NCBI RefSeq assembly: GCF_001424345.1
Contig: NZ_LMPF01000003.1
Location: forward strand, 53,017-117,016
DNA: 64,000 bases
Origin: Burkholderia sp. Leaf177
GTDB lineage: Bacteria > Pseudomonadota > Gammaproteobacteria > Burkholderiales > Burkholderiaceae
Direction: 5' to 3'
This document shows, one piece after another, positions 52,708-60,904 of this stretch (positions are counted from its first letter, which is position 1; the number at the start of each line of letters is the position of its first letter). Position numbers and translations under genes: made by a program. A model generated the notes under the pieces. It had not been told where the DNA came from. It saw only the letters and a list, made by a program, of their open reading frames with translations, and did no database searches.

Positions 52708-53540
52708 GACTTTTAGTGCTAGCTTTAAATATGATATAAAAGGTGTCAAACCTGTACCCTCTTCTATTAAAACTGCATCCAGCGCACAATATTCAAATTT
52801 TTTGGGATTAATAATCCGATTTGGGATCAAACCACGAAACACTGAACCAATATGGCGATAACGATAAAAAACCGCAGCGTTCACACAGATGTTAGCGGTC
52901 CAATCTGGTTCGGTTAAAACCACTGATGCAGAAACTCGGTGTTATCGGTGCCGAAATCGCCACCGCGGGAAGAAATCAGTTGGGATTCGGGATAGCGAGT
53001 AGCTAATAGACTTCTTCAAACCCGCGCAGTTTGTACCGCAAAATCGCCTTAAATAAAGTAGCATGAATGGCTTTTCACTCACGTGGCGGCTTTCCATGCT
53101 CTTCGAACGCACCATTTGACGTTTATGGTTTGCATACGCTTATGCCTTGATATTTTTCTCCGTGCGACAGCTTTATCTGTGCATGATCCCGAACACTTTC
53201 CTTGAGTTATCTAGTCAATGCGCTCGAGTTTCTAATCAGCTAAATAGATTCGTCGGACCACTTGAAGCGCCCCGTCAAATCTGGTTTGGTCACCAGCACA
53301 CTTCAATGTACTGCTTTAATCTGCTTGAAAGTGTCAAAGCATGTTGTAATTCATTCCAATTGCATTACATTATTTCATTTTTTATTTTATTTTCAATGAA
53401 ATTCAGGATTTTCGAAGATAAAAATCCTGAATCTTTCAAATGCAATTCAGTTCTTACATCTCAATATTTAGAAACAACGGCATTTACGACACGAGCGCGA
53501 TCCTGCCCGGTGTCGAGCCCAAATTAACCTCACCCAATCA
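52708..53540. other. AT-rich intergenic region, no confident gene
   Basis: About 830 bases, visibly AT-richer than the rest. A 126-codon frame on the plus strand (53147-53527) has no domain pattern, no ribosome-binding site and Cys/Phe-rich composition, and I do not accept it. There is a perfect 12-base inverted repeat at its right part. No transposase, integrase, tRNA or clear flanking repeats were found. It is the right half of the putative acquired island. Confidence 0.6.
53401..53432. repeat. 12-base perfect inverted repeat
   Basis: ATTCAGGATTTT and AAAATCCTGAAT around an 8-base AT-rich spacer. It could fold as a terminator-like hairpin, but the T-run on either side is short and no gene end is close, so its role is open. 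Confidence 0.5.
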
Positions 53541-54242
53541 TTAACCCAACGACAACCACTCGCCCTGTACGCGCGAATCAGCGGCAAAATCCTCGGGCGA
53601 GCCATCGAACACAATCCTGCCGTGCCCCATCACTGCCACCCTCGTTGCCAATTCACGCGCGAGACTCGCCCGCTGTTCAATCAACAGAATTGCTACACCA
53701 CGCGTTCTAAGAGCAGCGAGGCATTCGGCAACCAACGCTACGATGTGAGGCGCAAGCCCTTCAGTCGGTTCATCGATAATCACCAGCGACGGATCGCCGG
53801 CCAACGTCCGCGCCAATGAAAGCATCTGCTGCTCGCCGCCCGATAATGCTCCCGCCCGCACGCTCGCGCGTTCCTGCAGCACAGGAAACAATCGCAGCAC
53901 GTCCGGCGGCAAAGACCGTCCTTTACCCGGCTTCAGACCAAGTATCAGGTTTTCGCGAACGGTTAAACCCGGAAACACATCGCGCTGCTCCGGGACATAT
54001 CCCAACCCCAGGCGCGCTATCGCGTGCGTCGGCAACGCCGCAATCGACCGGCCGCGAAAACGCACCGTGCCCTCTTTGCGCACAAGTCCCATCACCGCTT
54101 TCGCGAGTGTCGATCGCCCCGATCCATTGCGCCCGGCGAGCACCACGACCTCACCCTCGTCAAGCGCCAGCGTGACGCCGCGCAGCACCTGGCTTTCGCC
54201 ATACCACGCATTGAGTCCCGCGATTTCAAGCAAGCGCGTCAA
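53541..54242 (-). CDS. livF: branched-chain amino acid-type ABC transporter ATP-binding protein (LivF)
   Basis: A 233-residue ATPase: Walker A LAGRNGSGRSTLAKAV, Q-loop GYVPEQRDVFPGLTVREN, signature LSGGEQQML, Walker B LVIIDEPTEGLAP, and the H-loop position filled by Gln in LLIEQRASLA, as in LivF proteins. It pairs with the LivG gene upstream, whose stop overlaps its start by 4 bases. The Walker A Lys is replaced by Arg (GSGRST instead of GSGKST), an unusual change that may weaken ATP hydrolysis at this site. Confidence 0.9.
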   Translation of the reverse strand: MTRLLEIAGLNAWYGESQVLRGVTLALDEGEVVVLAGRNGSGRSTLAKAVMGLVRKEGTVRFRGRSIAALPTHAIARLGLGYVPEQRDVFPGLTVRENLILGLKPGKGRSLPPDVLRLFPVLQERASVRAGALSGGEQQMLSLARTLAGDPSLVIIDEPTEGLAPHIVALVAECLAALRTRGVAILLIEQRASLARELATRVAVMGHGRIVFDGSPEDFAADSRVQGEWLSLG

Positions 54243-54979
54243 GGGACGTCTCCGAGATATGCCGCGCGCACGAGCGCATTGGCTTTGATTTCAGCCGCGC
54301 TCCCAGTAGCGATCACGCGACCTCGAACCAGCACCGATATCCGGTCGGCGAGCGCGAACACGGCTTGCATATCGTGCTCGACTATCAGCAACGTCTTGCC
54401 TTGCGTCGTCTCATGGATCAATCCCAAAGCGCGCTCGGCCTCGGCGCGATTCATGCCGGCGGTGGGTTCGTCGAGCAAGAGAACATCGGCGCCTGTCGAA
54501 AGCGCGATGCCCAGATCGAGCGCGCGTTGTTCCGCGTAGCTCAAGCTCGCGGCCAGCTCGTCACGACGCGCCGATAAACCCATCGAGTCGAGCACGCCTT
54601 CCACTTCACGATCAATCGATGCCGATCTCACCCATCGGTCCCTGAACGATGCCTTGCGCGATCCAAGCACGGCACAGCGGATATTGTCGAACACGGTCAG
54701 GCCGGCGAATAAGCGCGTCGACTGAAAACTTCTTGCCAGTCCAGCGCGGCTGAGCCGATGAGACGGCATGCCGGTGACGTCAATTTCATTCACCCGGATG
54801 ACACCGCTCGTTGCCTTTACACGCCCCGAGATCAAATCGAACAACGTCGATTTTCCCGCGCCATTCGGCCCGATCAACGCATGTCGCTCGCCTTGTGGAA
54901 TGCTCAGATCGACGCCGCGCAGGATCTCCGTTGCATCGAAACGTTTGGTGACGTGGACGAGTTCGAGGGCAACGGTCAC
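54239..54979 (-). CDS. livG: branched-chain amino acid-type ABC transporter ATP-binding protein (LivG)
   Basis: A 246-residue ATPase: Walker A GPNGAGKSTLFDLISG, GLARSFQSTRLFAGLTVFDN (Q-loop), signature LSYAEQRALDLGIAL, Walker B VLLLDEPTAGMN, H-loop LIVEHDMQAVF, and a C-terminal GRVIATGSAAEIKAN. The GTG start overlaps the LivM stop as GTGA. The signature is SYAEQ rather than SYGQQ. Works with LivF, LivH and LivM. Confidence 0.9.
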   Translation of the reverse strand: MTVALELVHVTKRFDATEILRGVDLSIPQGERHALIGPNGAGKSTLFDLISGRVKATSGVIRVNEIDVTGMPSHRLSRAGLARSFQSTRLFAGLTVFDNIRCAVLGSRKASFRDRWVRSASIDREVEGVLDSMGLSARRDELAASLSYAEQRALDLGIALSTGADVLLLDEPTAGMNRAEAERALGLIHETTQGKTLLIVEHDMQAVFALADRISVLVRGRVIATGSAAEIKANALVRAAYLGDVP

Positions 54980-56130
54980 AGCCGATTCCTCGCGCGATAT
55001 GTAAGCAACATTGCCACGGCTGCAATTGCAATCGCCATCAGCCAAGGGCCGGCATGCCTGCCATCGAACGCAAAACCGAAGATATGCGCGCGGCCATCGT
55101 TATGGGAATCGAACTGAAGCGCGTAGACCATCTCGATGACAACTACAACGGCCATCGACCACGCTAAAGCGGCGCACAAGACGAAGCCATCGCGCCAGCG
55201 CTTTTCGACGAAACTCACGAACCCGTCAGGCGCTGCAACTACCACCCACATGAAAAACAGCCCGAGATACGCTACCCAGGCAACCGAAACACTGGCCACT
55301 GCGACGCTGAAAAACGTCAGCACAACCGCACCCGCAACCGGTCCAAAAAACCCGGATGTCCCGCCTATGACGACCGCAATCAACACGCTCCCCGAGCGCG
55401 GCAGCCCGACGCCTTCCGCCGATGCCAACTCCACATTGATCAGCCCGAGACTACCCGCCACGCCCGCAAAAAACGCCGCGACAATAACCATGACAAAACG
55501 CACGCGCTTCGGATCGAAACCAATGGCGGCGGCACGCACGGGGTTATCGCGCACAGCATTCGCGATGCGTGCAAACGGCGTGCGCGTGAAGAAGAACATC
55601 GCGATGCAAGCGATCACGCACCAGACCGCGATCAACGCATAAGCCTGAATCGCAGGTCCGAAGCTCAATCCCAGAACGGCAGGTCCGCTCGCACGATCGA
55701 TAGAAACACCGCCCTCGCCGCCGAACCATCCCGGCACGAGCCAGACGCCTGCCGCAACCAGTTCACCGATACCGAGCGTGATCATCGCGAAAGTCGTGCC
55801 GGCGCGACGAGTCGAGAAGAAGCCGAACACGCCGCCTACGAGCCCCGCGGCAAGACCGCCGACCAACGGCAACAAAGGCAGCGGCACCGCAAATCGATTG
55901 AAGCAATGCGCAGCGGCAAACGCGCCGAGACCCGCGTACACGGCGTGGCCAAACGACAGCAATCCCGTTTCGCCCAGCAGCAGATTGAATGAAAGTGCGA
56001 ACACGATCATCGTCGCCGTCTGCGCGAGATACGCGAGCAGCCAGCTTTCCGAACTGAATACGGGCGGCAACGCGAGGCCAGCCACGAGCATCAGCCACGG
56101 CGTCAGGCGCTTGAACTCAAGCATCGTCAT
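54976..56130 (-). CDS. livM: branched-chain amino acid-type ABC transporter permease (LivM)
   Basis: About 384 residues with ten or so membrane helices. FALSFNLLLGETGLLSFGHAVYAGLGAF is the LivM motif near residue 40; TTFAMITLGIGELVAAG, RDNPVRAAAIGFDPKRVRF and LIAVVIGGTSGFFGPVAGAVV follow. It makes the membrane channel with LivH. The start is one of two nearby ATGs that lie inside the end of the LivH gene. The C-terminal extension past the usual end contains extra hydrophobic segments (WSMAVVVVIEMVYAL and a last helix about 365-380). Confidence 0.88.
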   Translation of the reverse strand: MTMLEFKRLTPWLMLVAGLALPPVFSSESWLLAYLAQTATMIVFALSFNLLLGETGLLSFGHAVYAGLGAFAAAHCFNRFAVPLPLLPLVGGLAAGLVGGVFGFFSTRRAGTTFAMITLGIGELVAAGVWLVPGWFGGEGGVSIDRASGPAVLGLSFGPAIQAYALIAVWCVIACIAMFFFTRTPFARIANAVRDNPVRAAAIGFDPKRVRFVMVIVAAFFAGVAGSLGLINVELASAEGVGLPRSGSVLIAVVIGGTSGFFGPVAGAVVLTFFSVAVASVSVAWVAYLGLFFMWVVVAAPDGFVSFVEKRWRDGFVLCAALAWSMAVVVVIEMVYALQFDSHNDGRAHIFGFAFDGRHAGPWLMAIAIAAVAMLLTYRARNRL

Positions 56131-57070
56131 CGCCGCGTTGTCCGAACAGTCCGCGTGGCCGCAGCGCAAGCATCGCGACAAGCAAGAAATAAGGCAGCAC
56201 GGGAGCAATCTGCGCGACGCTCATCGCCGACAAAACAGGCGGCAGCGCTGCGCCCATGAAGCTTGCAATACCGCCTAGCGAAATCGTCGTGCCGACCGCG
56301 AACGTCTGCACGCATCCGATCAATATCGACGCCACGAGCGCCCCGCCAATAGATCCAAGCCCACCCACGACGACAACCACAAACACAATGGGCCCGATGT
56401 TCTCGGCCATCGAAGGCTCGATCACGAACAGCGGCGCACCGATCACGCCGGCGAGCGCGGCGAGCGCCGTGCCGGCAGCAAAGACCAGCGTGAACACATA
56501 CGGCACGTTGTGGCCGAGGGTCTCGACCGTCGCGGCGTGCGTCAACGCGGCCCGCACGACGAGTCCTATCCGCGATACGCGCAACACCGCGTACAACGCT
56601 AAAAGCATCGCGATGGACACGCACATCATGAACGCCCGATAACGCGGAAATGCCGCGCCGAAGAGCGTGAAGAGAGGGCCATCGAGAGAAGGAGGGACAA
56701 CGGCGTTCAACGGTGCAAGTCCCCAGACCAGCTTGACCGCTTCGGCGATCAAATACGCCGCACCGAACGTCAACAACAATTCGGCGAGTGCGCCACGCGT
56801 TTCGATCCGGCGAAGCAGGAAGCGCTCGAACAAGCCGCCGAGCGCGCCCACGATCAGCGGCGAAACGAGCAACGCAAACCAGAAGCCGAAATGCGCCGCG
56901 AGCGCGTAACCCACGTAAGCGCCAAGCATGTAGAAGCTCGCGTGAGCGAAGTTGAGCACGCCCATCATGCTGAAAATCAGCGTCAATCCCGCCGACAACA
57001 TGAACAGCAGCAACCCGACGCTCACTCCATTCAAAAGGTTGATCGCGAACCACTGAACGAACGCGTCCAC
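56117..57070 (-). CDS. livH: branched-chain amino acid-type ABC transporter permease (LivH)
   Basis: A 317-residue membrane protein. LLNGVSVGLLLFMLSAGLTLIFSMMGVLNFAHASFYMLGAY near the start is the LivH signature; LRRIETRGALAELLLTFGAAYLIAEAV and GLGSIGGALVASILIG follow. It lies first among the four transport genes. No periplasmic binding protein gene (livJ/livK type) precedes or follows; the operon's upstream neighbour is a thioesterase gene only 11 bases away. Substrate therefore unassigned: amino acids, urea or aromatic acids use the same family. Confidence 0.88.
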   Translation of the reverse strand: MDAFVQWFAINLLNGVSVGLLLFMLSAGLTLIFSMMGVLNFAHASFYMLGAYVGYALAAHFGFWFALLVSPLIVGALGGLFERFLLRRIETRGALAELLLTFGAAYLIAEAVKLVWGLAPLNAVVPPSLDGPLFTLFGAAFPRYRAFMMCVSIAMLLALYAVLRVSRIGLVVRAALTHAATVETLGHNVPYVFTLVFAAGTALAALAGVIGAPLFVIEPSMAENIGPIVFVVVVVGGLGSIGGALVASILIGCVQTFAVGTTISLGGIASFMGAALPPVLSAMSVAQIAPVLPYFLLVAMLALRPRGLFGQRGDDDA

Positions 57071-57081
57071 GCTCTGCGGCC

Positions 57082-57519
57082 CTACCCGTTCACGAGCGGC
57101 TTGAGCGCCGCGACGAGCGCATCGGGCAACTGCACCGGACGGCGTGTATCGCGATCCACATAGACATGCACGAAATGCCCTTGCGCGGCCGGTTGCTCCG
57201 ACCCGGCGCTGAAAATGCCGACTTCGTAACGCACGCTCGTTGTGCCGAGCCGCGTGACGCGCAAACCGGCATCGACACGATCAGGAAACGCCAGCGAAGC
57301 GAAGTAGCTGCAATGCGTTTCGACCACGAGGCCGATCGTCTTGCCGGCTTCCAGATCGAGCGCGCCTTCGCGGATCAGATACTCGTTCACGACGGTATCG
57401 AAGTAGCTGTAATACACCACGTTGTTTACGTGGCCGTAGATATCGTTGTCGGACCAGCGCGTGTTGATCGATAGAAAATGCGGGTAATCCGCGCGCTTCG
57501 TGGGGACAGGTCGCGTCAT
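57082..57519 (-). CDS. acyl-CoA thioesterase (hotdog fold, 4-hydroxybenzoyl-CoA thioesterase-like)
   Basis: A 145-residue hotdog protein. [24 protein letters not shown] has the Asp-N/H catalytic arrangement of the 4HBT family; [21 protein letters not shown] and [20 protein letters not shown] complete it. It should hydrolyse acyl-CoA thioesters in the cytosol. It is 3 bases from the alcohol dehydrogenase gene upstream and 11 bases from the transporter genes downstream, so all belong to one operon, suggesting catabolism of an imported acid or alcohol. Confidence 0.88.
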   Translation of the reverse strand: MTRPVPTKRADYPHFLSINTRWSDNDIYGHVNNVVYYSYFDTVVNEYLIREGALDLEAGKTIGLVVETHCSYFASLAFPDRVDAGLRVTRLGTTSVRYEVGIFSAGSEQPAAQGHFVHVYVDRDTRRPVQLPDALVAALKPLVNG

Positions 57520-57522
57520 GAA

Positions 57523-58677
57523 TCAGAACGACTCCTGCAGCATCCGCCGATAATCCTCCGCGCTCGCCTCGCGCGGATTGGTCTTGTGGCAATGATCGGC
57601 GAGCGCGCCCTTGATGATCTTGTCGAACATGCTCGTTTCCACGCCCATTTGCGACAGGCGCGTCGGCAAGCCCAGGCGTTCGGTCATGTCATGGACGGCT
57701 TGAGCGACATCGGCGCCGGCGGGAAGATTCATCACGCGACGCATGCGCGCGAAACGGTTTTCCGCGACCACGCTCGGCGCGCTTTCGTTGAAGCGCAGCA
57801 CGGCTGGCAGAACCACGGCGTTCAGCGTGCCGTGATGCAAGCCGGTCCGTCCGTTCACGACCAGCCCGCCCATCGGATGCGAGAGCGAATGCACGCATCC
57901 AAGACCCTTCTGGAACGCCATCGCGCCCTGCGTGGACGCACTCATCATATTCAGCCGCGCATCGCGATCCTGGCCATCGTGCGTCGCTTTTTCGATATTC
58001 GCCCAGGCGCGCTCGAGCCCATCCAGCGCAATGCCATCGGCAGGCGGATTGAACGCGGGCGCAAGAAACGTTTCGATGCAATGCGCGATCGCGTCCATGC
58101 CGGTGGCCGCCGTGAGCATCGGCGGCAAGCCGAGCGTCAGCGATGGATCGCAGATGGCCGATTTCGGTAGCAAATGCCATGAATGGAAGCCGAGCTTGCG
58201 GCCATCGTCCAGAATGATGATCGCTCCGCGTGCCACTTCGCTGCCCGTGCCGGACGTGGTCGGCACGGCAATCAGCGGCGCGGCGTCCGACGTGATCTTG
58301 TTGCTGCCGCCTTCGATGGTCGCGTATTCGGTCAGCGTGCCGGGATGGGTCGCGGCGATCGCCACGCCCTTTGCCAGATCGATGGACGATCCGCCGCCCA
58401 CCGCAATCAGGCCATCGCACTGTTCGCTTTTGTAGAGCGCCGCGGCTTTCATGACCATGGCTTCGGTCGGGTTGGACGGGGTTTCATCGAAGATGGGAAC
58501 CGCGCCGGCATCGAGCGTCATGGCCTGGACGGTCTGCGAAACGAGACCCGCCGCGAGCACGCCCTTGTCCGTGATGATCAGCGGCCGACTGATGCCGATG
58601 CGCGCGCATTCGCCATCGAGCGAGGCAAGGGCGTCGAAGCCGAGATGAATATGTGTGAGATAAAAGATGAAAGCCAT
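57523..58677 (-). CDS. iron-containing alcohol dehydrogenase
   Basis: A 384-residue group III dehydrogenase. GGGSSIDLAKGVAIAATHPG is the NAD-binding region, TTSGTGSEVARGAII follows, then the metal-binding residues in TGMDAIAHCIETFLAP, HSLSHPMGGLVV and GLHHGTLNAVVLP. It interconverts an alcohol and an aldehyde. First gene of the operon with the thioesterase and the Liv-type transporter, probably helping to process an imported substrate. Confidence 0.9.
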   Translation of the reverse strand: MAFIFYLTHIHLGFDALASLDGECARIGISRPLIITDKGVLAAGLVSQTVQAMTLDAGAVPIFDETPSNPTEAMVMKAAALYKSEQCDGLIAVGGGSSIDLAKGVAIAATHPGTLTEYATIEGGSNKITSDAAPLIAVPTTSGTGSEVARGAIIILDDGRKLGFHSWHLLPKSAICDPSLTLGLPPMLTAATGMDAIAHCIETFLAPAFNPPADGIALDGLERAWANIEKATHDGQDRDARLNMMSASTQGAMAFQKGLGCVHSLSHPMGGLVVNGRTGLHHGTLNAVVLPAVLRFNESAPSVVAENRFARMRRVMNLPAGADVAQAVHDMTERLGLPTRLSQMGVETSMFDKIIKGALADHCHKTNPREASAEDYRRMLQESF

Positions 58678-58758
58678 GACGTGTCCCCGTTGTGGTCTGC
58701 GTCAGGCATGTTAGGAGTGCAGGCAGAGTCCGTCAATCTCGCAGATAAGCGAGCCCGC

Positions 58759-59289
58759 CTATTGCCCCGGCCGGTCCACGTATTCGACGGCCAACCCGCG
58801 CCCGCGCATCCATTCGGCAACGGCGTGCCCCGTTCCCGCGCGCCACGGCCTCAGCTTCGGCGGTTCGACCAGCCGGTATTCGAGCAATTCCGGCGACAGC
58901 GCGATCGTCCCGTTCGCCTTCACGTGATAAGCAATGATCAGCTCATTCTTGCGGATGAATTCATATACGCCGACCAGTTCCACCGATTCCGCGACCAGCG
59001 ACGTTTCCTCGAGCACTTCCCGCGCGATGCCTTCTTCAGGCGTTTCGCCGTTCTCCAGAAAGCCGGTGATCAGCGCAAACATGCCTTCGGGCCACGCCGC
59101 ATTGCGCGCGAGCAGAACCTTGCCCTCGTATTCCACGATAGCCGCCACCACCGGCAGCGGATTATTCCAGTGAACGAAGCCGCATTCCGGGTCCGGGCAC
59201 GCCAGCCGCACGCGACCGCCTTCGTGGGCGGCGTCGGCGCGTTCGACCAGCTTATTCGCATCGCGCGGACAGAAATGGTATTCGATCAT
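58759..59289 (-). CDS. Nudix hydrolase with N-terminal zinc-ribbon remnant
   Basis: A 176-residue protein. The Nudix box is complete: GFLENGETPEEGIAREVLEETSL, matching GX5EX7REUXEEXGU, with the usual Gly replaced after EE. The N-terminus has a partial zinc ribbon (FCPRDANKL and CPDPECGF, three Cys), which resembles the front part of NudC-like NADH pyrophosphatases. It hydrolyses a nucleoside diphosphate derivative; substrate unknown. It is a single gene between the dehydrogenase operon and the threonine aldolase gene. Confidence 0.88.
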   Translation of the reverse strand: MIEYHFCPRDANKLVERADAAHEGGRVRLACPDPECGFVHWNNPLPVVAAIVEYEGKVLLARNAAWPEGMFALITGFLENGETPEEGIAREVLEETSLVAESVELVGVYEFIRKNELIIAYHVKANGTIALSPELLEYRLVEPPKLRPWRAGTGHAVAEWMRGRGLAVEYVDRPGQ

Positions 59290-59314
59290 GGTGAAATTCC
59301 GTGATGTCGGGCGT

Positions 59315-60349
59315 TCAGCGAGCGGCGCACAGCGCGCGGATTTCGGCGGTGAATTGTTCCACCGTTTCCGGCAGCGTGTCCCATGCGCACATTAGCCGGC
59401 AGCCGCCCGAGCCGATGAACTGATAGAACTTCCAGCCTTTCGCGCGCAACGCCTGCGCCACGTGCGGCGGCAGTTCGGCGAAGACAGCATTGGATTGCGG
59501 CTTGAACATAACCTTCACGCCTTCAATGCCTTCCAGCCGCTCGGCCATCAAAAGCGCCATCGAATTGGCGTGACGGGCATTGCGCAGCCAGACATCGTTG
59601 TTCAGAAGGCCGAGCCAGGGCGCGGAAATGAAGCGCATCTTCGACGCAAGTTGCCCGGCCTGCTTGAGCCGGTACGCGAAATCGACGGCCAGGGCTTTAT
59701 CGAAGAAAATTACCGCCTCGCCGACCGGCAAACCGTTTTTGGTGCCGCCGAAACACAGCACATCCACGCCTGCACGCCACGTGATTTCCGACGGATGCAC
59801 GTTGAGCGACGCCACCGCGTTCGCAAAACGCGCGCCGTCCATATGCACTTTCAGATGCCGGCGCTTGGCAATCGCCGCGATCGCGCGAATCTCCTCGACG
59901 CTGTACACGGTGCCCACTTCGGTGGATTGCGTGAGCGTGACGACCTTGGGCTTCGGATAGTGGATATCGGCGCGACGCGTGACGATTGCTTCAATGGCAT
60001 CGGGCGTCAATTTTCCATCGATACCCGGTGCGGTCAGCAATTTCGAGCCGCCGGAGAAAAATTCAGGGCCGCCGCATTCATCCGTTTCGATGTGTGCGAG
60101 TTCGTGGCAGATCACCGAGTGATAGGACTGGCACAGCGATGCAAGGGCCAAGGAGTTGGCGGCGGTGCCGTTGAAGACGAAGAAGACTTCGCAGTCGGTC
60201 TGAAAAAGGTCACGGATGCGATCGCAGACGCCTTGCGTCCAGGAATCGTCGCCGTAAGCGGGTTCGTGGCCGCTGTTGTTGGCGTCGATCAGCGCAGCCA
60301 GCGCTTCGGGGCAAATGCCGGCGTAGTTGTCGGAGGCGAAATGTTGCAT
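59315..60349 (-). CDS. ltaE: low-specificity L-threonine aldolase
   Basis: A 344-residue PLP enzyme of fold type I. HVICHELAHIETDE-like (SVICHELAHIETDECGGPEF), TLTQSTEVGTVYSVEEI, MDGARFANAVASL (Asp for the PLP nitrogen) and the Schiff-base Lys in LCFGGTKNGLPVGEAV are clear. It splits threonine to glycine and acetaldehyde. The length is that of the family. It lies 25 bases upstream of the Nudix gene, perhaps co-transcribed. Confidence 0.92.
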   Translation of the reverse strand: MQHFASDNYAGICPEALAALIDANNSGHEPAYGDDSWTQGVCDRIRDLFQTDCEVFFVFNGTAANSLALASLCQSYHSVICHELAHIETDECGGPEFFSGGSKLLTAPGIDGKLTPDAIEAIVTRRADIHYPKPKVVTLTQSTEVGTVYSVEEIRAIAAIAKRRHLKVHMDGARFANAVASLNVHPSEITWRAGVDVLCFGGTKNGLPVGEAVIFFDKALAVDFAYRLKQAGQLASKMRFISAPWLGLLNNDVWLRNARHANSMALLMAERLEGIEGVKVMFKPQSNAVFAELPPHVAQALRAKGWKFYQFIGSGGCRLMCAWDTLPETVEQFTAEIRALCAAR

Positions 60350-60470
60350 GCGGTCTGGTGCCAGGGCGATGTGGACGTGGACGCCATTTTAGCGTTTCGT
60401 GTCCAAACTCGCGGAAGCGTCAATAAGACACCACCGCGAGTTTCATCGCCTGGATACAGACGATTCCGAA

Positions 60471-60707
60471 TTACTTGGCGGCGGGTTGGCTCGCTGCCGA
60501 GGCTTGTTGAGCCTGTTTGTCCTTCTTGTTTGCTTCGTGATGGCCGATTGCGCAACCGCCGGCCGCGCCCACCACGCCGTGCTTACCCGCAACGTGACCC
60601 GCTACGCCACCGACTGCCGCGCCTTCCAGACATCCCTTGGCATAGACCGCGCCGGTGGTGAAGAGCATCGAGGATGCGAGTGCGAGCGAGACGAATTTCT
60701 TGTTCAT
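60471..60707 (-). CDS. small exported glycine-zipper-like protein
   Basis: A 78-residue precursor. The signal peptide MNKKFVSLALASSMLFTTGA with VYA is cleaved near residue 23. The mature part has a Gly/Ala zipper (EGAAVGGVAGHVAGKHGVVGAAGG with Cys at both ends) and a Lys/Gln/Ala-rich tail. It resembles small YMGG-like or glycine-zipper envelope proteins of Burkholderia; it probably sits in the periplasm or membrane. AAGGA lies 8 bases before the ATG. Upstream frame extension is not needed. Confidence 0.75.
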   Translation of the reverse strand: MNKKFVSLALASSMLFTTGAVYAKGCLEGAAVGGVAGHVAGKHGVVGAAGGCAIGHHEANKKDKQAQQASAASQPAAK

Positions 60708-60816
60708 GAACGTGTTCCTTTTTGTAGTCGATACGCGGGACTTCGTGTCCGCGCTGACCCACGGAACCGCAAGTGACGTACCTGTCGATCGGCTTGCAAA
60801 AAGTACGCTGGAAATC

Positions 60817-60851
60817 AAAAAAGCCCGCTGTGCTGTGCGCTCGGCGGGCTT
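60817..60851 (-). terminator. rho-independent terminator of alaS
   Basis: On the minus strand AAGCCCGC pairs with GCGGGCTT around a 15-base loop, followed by a run of T residues. It lies about 50 bases after the alaS stop. Confidence 0.8.
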
Positions 60852-60904
60852 CTGGTCTTAGCTGGTTATTGCCTGAATATTGCCTAATATTGCTGAAGGC
60901 GAGT

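Noticed and set aside
53147..53527. 126-codon frame in the AT-rich region
   Set aside because: No ribosome-binding site, no domain pattern, Cys- and Phe-rich composition as expected from chance translation of AT-rich DNA.
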